A stretch of 64,000 nucleotides of DNA from Gnetum montanum. Lineage: Eukaryota; Streptophyta; Gnetopsida; Gnetales; Gnetaceae. Below the pieces are notes generated by a model. It saw nothing but the letters and a program-made list of their open reading frames with translations. It was not told the DNA's origin and searched no databases. The position numbers were made by a program, and so were the translations under genes. Location of the stretch: NCBI GenBank assembly GCA_015680685.1, contig MNCI01010105.1, forward strand, positions 105,057-169,056, written 5' to 3'. This document shows, piece by piece, positions 1-10,429 of this stretch; position 1 is the stretch's first letter; each line of letters starts with the position of its first letter.

Positions 1-1
1 C

Positions 2-1668
2 ATGGTAAGGAATCAAATCTTGCAGCAACCCATCATAGAGCCTCAAAACAGAGACGAGGAAGATGATTTCGCGGCTCAATCCAAACATGGGGATTCGTAC
101 CACACTCTCAATCCTCATACTTATACGAACCCATTGTTCCACCCTTTCACGGGAGAGACCGTGCCTCTTCATGCATTTAAAAGCACTCAAGCACTTGTTT
201 CTCAACAGGAAGCACCCATCCCCATTCCTACTTTCCCTACGACCAACACCCAATTCAATGTGTCCATCCCTGTTATTCCTCCGGTCACCAGATTACCCCC
301 TCTTCTACAAGTACAACCCCAACAAGTATCCTCTCAAGCTAATATAGGAGCAACCTTCCCACCCCAAATAATTGGGATGCCATCCGTAATACCTGCTTCT
401 ACATCTACTCGTTATATACCACGAGTGCAAATCCAAGGAACATCCTTCACTACTTCAACTCAACAGGCTCAAGGTGTTTCCTCACAACTTGTAACTGGGC
501 AGTGGCCTGCACCTATCGTTCAACAATATCAATCGGCTCACTACAACATACCACCCGTCGCAATCCCATCCATGAATGTCCCTCAAATACAACCACCAAC
601 AACCCTACAGTCATCTTTCCCACAAACCACACAACAATCTAACTATTATCATGCTTAATCTAACCAACCAGCCAGTCCACCTAGTGCTCAAGAATGGGCA
701 GATGCTAGAAAAATGATGCAAGCATTAACCGATGAAGTAAAGCGCCTTAAAATTGCAAAAACTGAAGAAGTCAAGGTGTTGGACTTCTATCAAGATGATC
801 CAATTAGCTCTTCAGTGCCACCATTGACTTTACCAAAAGGAATTTCACTACCGCAACTGACCAAGTATAACGGAGAGGGAGACCCAAATGCTCACCTAGT
901 GACATTCCGATTAGAGTGTCTATTACTTCAGGCCTAGCCTCATGCAATCCTGCGTGTGTTCGCTATGTCCTTAACTGGAAAAGCCTTAGACTGGTACCAA
1001 GCTCTACCACGTAACTCCATATCCTCTCTAGAGGATTTGTTACATCAATTCGTTACATGTTTTAAGTATAATCTGAAGCCTGAAGCCACACTAGATAGTC
1101 TAATCCAAATAAAACAAGGGTCATTAGAGCCCGTACAAAAATTCATCCAAAGATGGAACGCTGCTCTTAACAAACTTCCTGAGCGTATCTCAAAAATGTA
1201 TTTACTTACAATCCTCAAGAGTGCCGTGAATGATTTTGTTAAGTCAAAACTCTATTATCTGAACGCTCGTACTTTGAGTCAAGCATTCACACAAATCAAA
1301 ACCATAGAGAGGAGGCAGTGCAATCAAGCAATGACCCAACTTATGTGGACTATAAAAACCAACATGCTGGCAAGAAAAACACAACAGTAGCAATGGTGGC
1401 CGCAATCACAAAAATAACCAACTGGGGCCCAACAGCTAAGCAACCCAAAGCCCCAACTAACAAAGTCGCCAACTTTGGCGCCAACTCACCTACATCGGCA
1501 GGGGCCACCCCAAGGCCCAACTTTCAGTGCAAGGACTGCTCAAAGTATACACCACTACCGATGCAACCTTCTCAACTACTTGAGAAACTATTGCAAGTCA
1601 GGCAAATCCAACACAAACACGTGTCCCTAACTACCCACCAAAACATGATAGGTACTGTGAACTACTAA
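2..1668 (+). pseudogene. gag: Tat gag, broken (T1)
   Basis: Retrotransposon capsid (gag) protein that would assemble the particle around element RNA. The first about 220 residues are a Pro/Gln-rich N-terminal arm. The capsid core (Retrotrans_gag type) runs from about 760 to 1310 with the family words YNGEGDPNAHL, LDWYQALP and FIQRWNAAL. Frame is kept across a TAA at 656 and a TAG at 935; the TAG replaces a Trp codon still present in the T3 copy. A frameshift near 1320 moves coding into the frame of 1318-1668. The start codon of the gene is probably upstream of the window. Homologous to 25744-27480 and, inverted, to 38823-40293. Confidence 0.85.
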
Positions 1669-1679
1669 GAAACCCCACC

Positions 1680-3014
1680 TTGGCAATACCAAATGAGCCC
1701 CCGATCCCACAACATTTCAAATTAGACCAATACTGTCATCACCATCAAATGGCTATCACAGTACAGACAACTATCGTGCTTTACAAGATGACCTGCAAAG
1801 AATGATAGAACAAGGCCAATTCGCGATCGACATAGCAAGTCAATCCAACACAGACGATGCTTCCTATGCCATAAACTCAATTAGCGTAGGTGGTAAGCCC
1901 AAACCTATGCAACAACCTTTTGTGATCCATGTGCCTCCCAGCAAGGCAAGGATTACCTCGGCCTCCACAAGCAAGGGGCCTCCCTTTGTCATCAAAGTGC
2001 CACCTCAGGCACCCATAGCATCCTTTGTGGTCAAAGTTCCACAACAACCATCTACTAAGACGTTAAAATGGCATGACTCATCTGCTAAGATATTAAACTG
2101 GCAACAACCGTCCATTGCGATGCTAAACACACAAGTCGCTTCGACGACACCAACACCAAGCCCAAGTTCCAGCAACTTGGCCACATACAAGCAATGGAAA
2201 CCTAAGTCACCAATACCTAAACCACAAACCAGCCTTAGCTCTACCCCTAGGCCCACTAAACAACAACCCTTACGCATCGCCCCTCTACAAGAGCTCTACA
2301 TCATGGCTCACGTAATAGAAGAGGCTCCCACCATGACAAACATAAACAACAACCTCGTAGACGTACTATCTCATGCACACAATGCATTAAAACATAAGAA
2401 TGTAACGCCTACCTTACTTGACCTCGTCTTAACATCACTAGAGCATCGTCAAGCACTAGCACACATGCCTGCCTCCATCCCTGCTATAGAAAACATGTCT
2501 CCAACCGAAGATGCCATTCGTGTAGCCATTACATCCCCTGTACCACAAGACACAAACACGACTCTAACCTTCCACAACAATGATGTCAAGATCGACCCCA
2601 AACGAGGGAAGATCATACATGCACCGTTGAATACTAGTGTAAGCATTGAAAAATACACAGTACGCAGCGTACACATCGATGATGGCGCAGAAGAAAATGT
2701 TGTCGCACACTCCGTCGTCAAACGACTAGGCCTAACACACAACATTCAACCGACCGAAATCGAGTCTCTAAACTCCTTCGATGGAGCACACGTAGCCATT
2801 AAGGGCACACATCGTCTTCACGATAGGAGACCAACACCCCACATTTGCAAACTTTACAGTCATCGACAAGATGCTAGAATACAACATGATCCTAGGACAC
2901 CCCTGGCTAGCTAGGTCATGCGCAGTGTCATCTCCCATCCACCAAGAACTCCACCTCCTCCACGAAGGGAGGGAGATCATCATACGTGGCGACAATGCCC
3001 CATCCACCCAATAG
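1680..3014 (+). pseudogene. pro: Tat gag linker and aspartic protease (T1)
   Basis: The part around 1715-1800 matches the zinc-knuckle segment of T2 but has lost its cysteines. It is followed by a Pro-rich linker with repeated PFVIHVP/PFVIKVP/SFVVKVP units (1915-2045). From about 2580 the retropepsin-like protease follows: an IDDGAEENVV active-site segment (2675-2705) and the conserved NMILGHPWLA region (2880-2915), after which the frame continues to a TAG at 3012-3014. One frameshift lies near 2815. The active-site triad reads DDG rather than the usual D-T/S-G, as in T2 and T3. The enzyme would cleave the gag-pol polyprotein. Confidence 0.75.
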
Positions 3015-3029
3015 CCCTTCATAACCTCT

Positions 3030-3135
3030 ATCCAAAATGACGTTAAACTATCCTGTGTCCAAAATGATGATAAACTAACAATGGCCCAAAAAGGCCTTAA
3101 ACTAGCTTACAGCCCGGAACGACCTAAAACTACCA
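3030..3135 (+). repeat. TAAACTA motif array 1 (T1)
   Basis: Several copies of a degenerate unit of roughly 20-35 bp whose core reads like CCAAAATGACGTTAAACTA, including variants CCAAAATGATGATAAACTA and GAACGACCTAAAACTA. It starts directly after the protease stop, the same position as array 1 in T2 (29925-30195) and T3 (48140-48415). Confidence 0.75.
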
Positions 3136-3289
3136 TGCATTGCTTTTCTTTCATTCACATTTTAACTTTGCTTACAACAAGTATTGCTTGATTTTGTTTT
3201 CTTTTGAAGTTGACTTTTACAATATCTTGCAAGCACGCAGCATGACCATGCATACGACATTACACCTTCCATAAGCAAGGTAAGAACAG

Positions 3290-3560
3290 TCATGGAGCTA
3301 TGACTTAAAACTAGCACCACAGAACGTCCTGACGTCATGATAGTAAACTGACATCACACAGCTCTGTCCGGTATAACACTAAACTGCCACACTTATCCAC
3401 CAAAGTCCACTAAGACTATAAACTAGCTTGCCTCTTCATAGTTTGCCACGACTCTAAACTAGCACCGCACCGTCCACTACAACGATAAACTAGCAATATC
3501 CAAAGGATTATGACATTAAACTAATCCACAACAGTCCGTCAAGACTACAAACTAGTAACA
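3290..3560 (+). repeat. TAAACTA motif array of the Tat 3' untranslated region (T1)
   Basis: At least eight units with cores such as GACTATAAACTAGC, AACGATAAACTAGC and TAACACTAAACTGCC, spaced about 25-40 bp. The segment aligns unit by unit with 49305-49660 downstream of the plus-strand integrase, so it belongs to the 3' untranslated region of the element. Confidence 0.75.
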
Positions 3561-4768
3561 TCATCAACAACCTTGCATTATTTGAAAAGACATGTTGCTG
3601 CAATCGGTTGTATGTGCTCACCAAGAAACTGGCCGCATGATTTGTCACATAGACCTTGATGAAACTAATGTTGTTCAAGATTCTGTGCACCCTGAAGCTC
3701 CACATGATGGCTCCATTCCATCGGCTATGTTCAAGTTTAAAGTGCTCTAGCTAACTAAATCATTTGTGGTTTTCTTGTCCCCTTGGAGTTGTGTTTGCAG
3801 GATGACATGCTTGAGACGTTCGTGCACAGATGCATTTCATCATGACAACAGGGTATCATATTCTTCCTAACACACACAACTGGGTTAATCAATCCGTTCA
3901 TAACTACATTCCCAACCCCTGATACATTCCCTATTCCACATCATGTCCCAATTATCCTATTTAATTACATCCCCTAGACACATTCTACTCCCCCAAATCC
4001 CTTGATACATTGTCGCACACTATGATCCTCTAAGCAGTTGCCACACAAAACACAGTACATGGTGCATGACACAAAATGCAAGCGCTTGAACGCGAGTGAG
4101 ACATAAAAAGTAGGCTCTTTCAAAAAGACCAAAAAGAAAAACAGAAATAAAAGAAAAAAAAAAGACAAAACAAAGCAAAAACAAAAGAAAAGAAGAAACA
4201 AAAGAAAAAAAAAGAAAAATAGAACAAAAAGGTCAAAGAGCAAAATGCACGGAAAAGGTCTTCATGACCTCGTTGACATCATTGACTAAAGACCATTGGT
4301 TCTTTTCATACAAGCCCTAGGTGAGAAGGCAATTGTTTTGGAAAAACACTCATGTCTCAAATGATCATGTTGCACATCATCGCGTGGCTTTGGTTGTTTA
4401 CAACGGCCTCCCTTAAACATGACACAAGGGTCCGTTTCTCCAAAGAATGCACCTCCTATGTCTTGGTTCCGAGTCTACTATATATTGACTATTGACAAGG
4501 ACCAAAAAAAACTAGCTCATTCACATGAGAGCATTTCTCTCACGCAGTTTAAACAATGACACCCTTTCATCAATCCCTGATCCCCCTAGTCACAACCTTC
4601 TTTTCTTAAACCACATTCTCTCAATCCCATGTACTTTTGGACACGGTGCGATGATATCCAGCCAAGGGATGATAGTTCATATTGGTACTTGGTTGTTCAT
4701 GGTGTTTCGCACTTCTTTGTCGACGCCTCTCGAGTGGATTCCTCCAGACATTAACAAAGAGGGGTCAA
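3561..4768 (+). other. Tat 3' untranslated region with A-rich tract and polypurine tract (T1)
   Basis: No convincing gene. The stretch 3740-4440 aligns with 49810-50395. It contains an A/G-rich low-complexity tract at 4118-4230, which gives a spurious Phe/Leu-rich frame on the other strand. Just before the LTR there is a short purine run, AACAAAGAGGGGTCA (4752-4766), which is a plausible primer for plus-strand DNA synthesis. Confidence 0.6.
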
Positions 4769-6689
4769 TGAAACACCACAAAATTTCAGCTTAACACTTT
4801 GAAATAAGAACGACTCAAGCCCCTTTCAGCATTTAGAGGCAAAACTTGACCAAGGCATGGAACTCACACCTAGCTTGCTCAAGCCAGCTTCCTCATGTTG
4901 TCAAGCTAGCTTACCCTCAACATGACGAACCCTGACAGCTTCCAAATCAGGTCAAAACAATCCTAATTTGAACGAGAAAAGGCCCCTCGGGGCCCACTGA
5001 TGATTACTCCAAGTTTCGACATTCAAAATCTCAGATTTCAAGTCAAAATCGCACAAATCTTACTACTCGCGTTCAGGTCATGCCCAGGTCACGCTGGCAG
5101 CGTGAGTAACACAAAACAGCTTCAAAAAAGTGTCAAAATGGCCTGATGTTTAGGGTACAAGGCCTCCTTGAGGTCCACTAATGATTTCTCCAGGTCCTAG
5201 CCCTCAGAATTTTGATTTTGGGCCCGAAAATACACCATTTTTAGCACTCACGCCTAGGTCATGCTGATAGCATGAGCCCAATGTGAGTTGTCAAAATGAC
5301 CTAGATCAAGGCACAAACAGGCTCAGACTCAACATGCAGGTTGCCCCCAAGGACAGGCAGTAGTTACACTTGAAAGATAGGTCTTAAAAATCAAAATTCG
5401 GTGTGCGATGAACCATCCTAGCTTGCTCATGCCCAGGTCACACCTAGGTCATGCCTAGGTCATGCTAAGATAATGCTAATAGTGTGAGCTGCCAAAAGTG
5501 GCTTAAATCAAAGCACAGACAAGCTTAAATTGAACATACATGACATCCTCAAGGGTAGGCAATAGTTACACTTGAAAGACAGGTCTCAAAAATCAAAATT
5601 TGGTGTGAAATGAACCATCCTAGCTTGCTCACGCCCAGGTCACACTCAAGTCATGTTGACAGCATGAGCCCAACATGAGCTATCAAAAGTAGCCTAAAGC
5701 ACTTCAGACACAGGCTAAGGGCACACCAGAACAAGATCAACTCATGTTGGCAACCTTGATGAAGCAAAAACATCTCAAATAGCCATATGATCACTCATGT
5801 CAACATCCTACAGTAACTAGTTCATGGATCAGGAAGTTCCAAGCGAGCCAGAATCAAGATCTCTTGTTGTACATTATTATTTTATTGTAAATTTACAACA
5901 TTTGTGAGTTTGTCAAGCTCTTACGCTTCAAATTGTATGCATGAGCGTAATGTAAATCAATACACATTGTAAGATACAGTGCATCCGGTCTAGAACGTAG
6001 TCTGCCCATGTATACTTGTCATGTGATCCATTTTTCTCTCATCTCACATCCATTGATCTCATTCATAAATCCTACTCCCAAGCCTAGCAAAATGTATAAA
6101 TACCCTGTTCATTGACATAAACGGGGTTGGCAATTTTGCAAAAAGGACGACCTAAAGAGCATTGACTAACAACCTTGGGTGCTAAAGCACACGTGACCCC
6201 TAGCAGTTGAGCATCCGCAAAGGCTTCATCCTTTATTCCAGGGCTTGACACTTGACCTGCCATCTGCACACGTAGCTGCGTTTTGACTGGTGCACTTTAT
6301 TCTCTAAAATCAATACAATACAGTCTTTTTCCTTCCACTGCACTATTTACATTATTCTGGTTCATTGCACTATTTACATTATCCTGGTTCATTGTGATGT
6401 TTACATTATTCTGGTTCATTGTTTTACATTTGCATCATTTTAGTCTGTTCTTACGTTACATCTACATTCTGTTTACATATTCAAGTTACATTTGTTATGA
6501 TAACCCCAGCGCAAGCCATCGCTTACGCTCGGGGAACTCCTTGGTTGATTTGCATGCAGACCATCCAAGGCACTCTGCCTTCATTTTTCCAACTTGCCCT
6601 CACGCGAAGGCAAGGTCAGCTATATCTCTCTAGAGATCTTTTGACATTCATATTCCTCTAGCCTTACGTTGACAATTTCGGATGGTACA
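4769..6689 (+). mobile_element. Tat 3' LTR (T1)
   Basis: Starts TGAAACACCACAAAATTT, matching the start of the T2 LTR (23351), and ends GGATGGTACA, matching the T2 LTR end (25182); length about 1.92 kb. The U3 part is made of related units of about 170-200 bp. One clear direct repeat pairs 5355-5446 with 5557-5647 (offset 202). The units carry inverted-repeat dyads such as TCACGCTGGCAGCGTGA near 5090. A TATA-like TATAAATA lies at 6095-6102. The right end abuts Athila element C with no visible target duplication. Confidence 0.8.
6095..6102 (+). promoter_or_regulatory. Putative TATA box of T1 LTR
   Basis: TATAAATA about 590 bp upstream of the LTR end, in a position suitable for the U3/R boundary. 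The T2 LTR has TTATAAAAA at the comparable place (24588-24596). Confidence 0.5.
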
Positions 6690-6759
6690 ACAATCTCCCC
6701 CATGACTGGATGGAAAGGAGGAGATGCGGAAAATGAAGCGAGGTTGTCTTAGTGATGAT

Positions 6760-7930
6760 GAGGCGGTTGCACTAGTTGAGTGGAGTTCACGAAAAGGTTT
6801 TAATTGTTGGAGATTGACCAACTGCGTTCGGGTGGGGTCCTCAGGTTTGTGAATAAGCAAGGCCCCGGATGGAAAAGTTTTGGAGATAATGTAAGGTCCC
6901 TCTCACAGTGTTTGAAACTTGGTCGGTTGATATACATGTGAGGGGTTCTAATACAACACCTTATCTCCACGTCTAAATGTAACCTTTTGAATCCTAAGAT
7001 CATGTCGTTTTTTGTTGTAGGCATTGTGGATCTCATTTGAAGACATGACCACTAATCGATTCTCATCTAGCACACTTATATTGATAAGTCGTTCACGTTG
7101 TGCTAGTGGGAGGTCAAGGCCTAAGTCACTGGAGGTGGATAGTGTGCTGAGTTCTACCTGAATTGGAAGTGTTGGTAACTTTCCGTACACCAACTCATAA
7201 GGAGAGTACCCTACAGGAAATTTTCAAGTGGAGCGATAGGCCCATAGGGCATCGTTAAGTTTAGTACTCCAATCCCTCCTGTATTTGTTGATGGTTCGGG
7301 TAAGGATCTTGGTGATCTCCCTATTGGTGACTTCGGCCTGCCCATTGGCTTGGGGATGATAAGGTGTTGTAAATTTATGTGTGACCCCCAAGTGTTGCAT
7401 GAGTTTTCGAAAAGTGACACCCGTGAAATGAGTCCTATTATTAGAAATAAGTGCACGTGGCACTCCAAACCTGGTAACGATTATTTGTTGGACAAATCGT
7501 GTGGCAATGTTGGAAAAACAATCGATGACGACTGCCGCTTCTGCCCACTTTCTACAGTAGTCCATAGCTATGATGATGTATGTCTTTCCATTCAGGGGAG
7601 TGATACGTCCCATGAAGTCGATGCCGCAGATGTCGAAGGACTCTAGTGGCTAAATCCACTGTTGAGGTCCCTCCAACCGTGCCAACATCCCACCATCTTT
7701 TTGGCATCATTCGCAGGAGTGGACAAACCATTCTACATCCCTAAAAATTGTGGACCAATAATACCTTGCAAACAGGATCTTAATGGCTATGCAACGTCCA
7801 ACATAGTGGCTCCCACAAGGGCCCTCATGAGCATTTTGGAGGATGCGTAGTGTATTGTCATCTGGAACACACCATCGAACCAGGACATTTGTGCACACCT
7901 TGTAAATGTGACCATTGATTTCCATGAAAC
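6760..7930 (-). pseudogene. pol: Athila integrase (C), nearly complete
   Basis: Integrase, which would join element DNA to the host chromosome. Reading right to left: an HHCC-type zinc-binding region (HEGPCGSHYVG near 7830), the catalytic core with FDICGIDFMG (first Asp, about 7630), the segment that should read SDNG but reads SNNR, and NREITKIL with the Glu (about 7320). The C-terminal region has YSPYELVYGKLP, RGDKVLY and a GPY-type segment, continuing to about 6770. Frame changes occur near 7620 and 7210. The second catalytic Asp is Asn here, while element D keeps SDNG. Confidence 0.8.
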
Positions 7931-8099
7931 ACTTTAACTTATGGAGAAACTATTGTTTCTGCCAATGGTTCCACTCCTTTGGCAACTCCTAGGTTATGAG
8001 GTAGGTGAGGATGCAATTGAACCAAGGGGATTCTTTGGGTACTTGTGGATCAACTGCACCTACGAAGAGGAGTTCATCTGGAAATTGGTCAAAGAGGGA

Positions 8100-9400
8100 C
8101 TCCTCCTCTTCTGTGTCATCCCATCGTAACCGACACAAGTGGTCAGCCACCACATTCTCAGTTCCCTTCTAGTCTACCATGGTGAGATCAAACTCTTGAA
8201 GAATCATCAGCGACCAATTGATGCGAGGGCTAACCGTTCATTCGTTCATCAGAAACCAAATAGCACTATGGTCAGTATGCAAGAACACCTTGTATCTGAG
8301 CATATAGTGCTAGAATTTTTCCAAAGCGAACACCACCGCCATCAACTCCTTCTCGGTGGTGGTGTAGTTTAACTGAGTGCCCACAATGCTATGGCTTGCA
8401 CAGTGGATATAATATGGACATTTTTGATCATCACACTATATAAGCACAGCTCCCAAGGCATAGTTGGATGCATCCGTCATGATGTGAATGGGCCTGAACC
8501 AATCAGGTGCTCGTAGAATTGGAGTTTCTACAAGTTTCTATTTCAGGGCTTGGAATATAGACTCGCACTCCTTGGTCTAGATGAATGCAGCATCTTTCTT
8601 TGTAAGTTCTATCAACGGCTTGGCAATCTTCGAGAAGTTTTCAATGAAGCATCAGTAGTAACCAGTGTAGCCAAGGAATCACCGAACATCTTTTACGGTA
8701 CTTGGTTGGCAGGTGATTCCTTGGATGACCCTGATCTTTTCAGGATCCACGCTAATCCTTGTCTGTGAGATGCGATGCCCCAGTACAATGCCTTCTTAGA
8801 TCATCGAATGGCTTTTCTACCAATTAAGCCTCAAATTGGTGTCTAAAAACCTTTTCAGAACCTACTCAAGACGATCCAAAGCTTACTCAAATGTGACCCC
8901 ATAGATAAAGAATTCATCCATGAAGACTTCTACCCCATTGCCAATTTGTTGCTGGAAGATACTGAGGACAAGGTGCTGGAACGTGGCAGGTGCATTACAC
9001 AGGCCAAAGGGTATCTTCTTGTATGCAAAAGTCCCCCATGGACTTGTGAAAGTTGTTTTGGCCTAATCTTCTAGTGCTATTTGGATTTGGTTATAACCAC
9101 TATAACCATCCAAAAAACTGTAGTAGTGATGCCCTGCAATGGTGTCCAACACCTAGTCCACAAATGGGAGCGAAAAGTGATCCTTGAAGGTGGCCATGTT
9201 GAGCAATCAAAAATCAATACAGACCCTTCATTTGCCATTTTTTTTCAGCACAATAACGAGTGGGCTGACCCATTCGCTATCGACAATAGAATAGATGAAC
9301 CCTGCCTTTAGCAATTGTTCGATTTCATCTTTGATGACCTGCTTCAGTTTGGGGTTCAATCATCTTTGTGGCTGTCATCGTGGCTTCATGGAGGGGCCAA
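8100..9400 (-). pseudogene. pol: Athila reverse transcriptase and RNase H (C)
   Basis: Degraded reverse transcriptase and RNase H. The N-terminal part (KDEIEQLL) lies near 9320-9360. The catalytic box, FMDEFF where D has FMDDFF, lies near 8900-8930. RNase H and connection segments extend to about 8130. Many stops and short frameshifts interrupt it. It aligns along its length with plus-strand D (17330-18850). Confidence 0.75.
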
Positions 9401-9899
9401 TATAGATCTGATGTTGGTAGACCCTAAGATCAACTCTAGTTAACTCAAGATATGACCATGCAAACATAGCATCCCATTTATTTACCACCTTCAACAACTT
9501 TTGTAGTATCCCATGGAGGGGACGTTCTATCCTCTACCACCTTCTGTTCTGGAGCAAGGGTGGCATTGATGATTACTGGCTTCCCATTTCGCAAAAAGCA
9601 TATTCTAAGTGAGTCGATAAAGACTTGACCTCCAGGGGCTCTTGTTTGAAGCTTTCAGGGATTTACAGCTTCCCCCAGTCATCTTGGTCATCAACAATGG
9701 AGACTTGTTGATGAATCTCTTCCATTTTATCCATGCTTTCAACGTAGGCTTGTATAAGCCCCTTAGATGGTTCCATGCATAATGTGCTGCTAGCAGGATT
9801 AGCTGTCAGCCACTAGGTGCCTTCTTGGTTGGTGGCTACTGCGTACAAGCACTGTTGAACAGGTGATTCCTCGATACATCGACTACATGCCTAAATGGA

Positions 9900-10420
9900 T
9901 ATCCGCTTAGCAGACCATAACTACTGCACACAGTTGCACCTTAAGTCACTATACACGATGCATGGAACACGCTTCTTCTCGATCTTCTCGAAAGGATTTT
10001 CCTTTGAAATTTCAAGGGATAGATCTTGGAGTCCTAGACAGGCATCCACCGTGCTTAGCCAAGCTCTTCCCATGATGATTGGGAAGTTCCCCTTGCAATT
10101 CTCCACATGAATAACCAGGATAGGAAATTAGCAAGGTAAGACCACCCACAAACGTGATCACAATGTCCTCCACTAATCCCAAGGGAACGGTGATGGACTG
10201 GTCTGCTAACTTGAGCTGAATGTTGCTCTTCTTTAGTGGTGGCAGGTTCTAATTCTTGTACATGTCATGAGAGATCAAATTGACTCTTGACCCTGAGTCT
10301 AGAAGAGCTTTGCATGGCTCATTCCCTGCCACCTGAAGATAGATGAGGGGGCTTGCCAGATCAGTCAACTTCCGGGGAAGGTGTCATACCTTGATCTAGT
10401 CAGTCATGACATGTGTAAGC
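9900..10420 (-). pseudogene. pro: Athila aspartic protease (C)
   Basis: Retropepsin-like domain with the active-site segment ALLDSGSRVNL at about 10275-10310 and a conserved Gly-Arg-Ala-Trp-like region near 10050. The D copy has LLDSGLGVNL at 16584-16613. Interrupted by stops. Confidence 0.7.
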
Positions 10421-10429
10421 ATGATCGTT

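Larger units (their letters stand above)
1..6689 (+). mobile_element. Tat/Ogre-like Ty3/gypsy retrotransposon T1, 3' portion, pol deleted
   Basis: This is the right-hand part of an LTR retrotransposon whose 5' LTR lies outside the window. The visible order is gag, protease, a motif array, a 3' untranslated region, a purine tract and a 3' LTR. No reverse transcriptase or integrase is found between the protease end (3014) and the 3' untranslated region (from about 3290), so about 6-9 kb present in related copies T2 and T3 is absent. The 3' untranslated region (3290-4440) is recognisably homologous to 49305-50395. The gag is closely related to those of T2 and T3. Lineage assignment to Tat/Ogre is inference from gag-pro layout, long LTRs and repeat-bearing untranslated regions. 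Confidence 0.85.

Noticed and set aside
3974-4243. Phe/Leu-rich minus-strand frame resembling a membrane protein
   Set aside because: Produced by the A/G-rich low-complexity tract on the plus strand.
5041-5700. Repeated dyads considered as a CRISPR-like array
   Set aside because: Units are long, degenerate and within an LTR of a eukaryotic retroelement; there are no uniform repeats with unique spacers.
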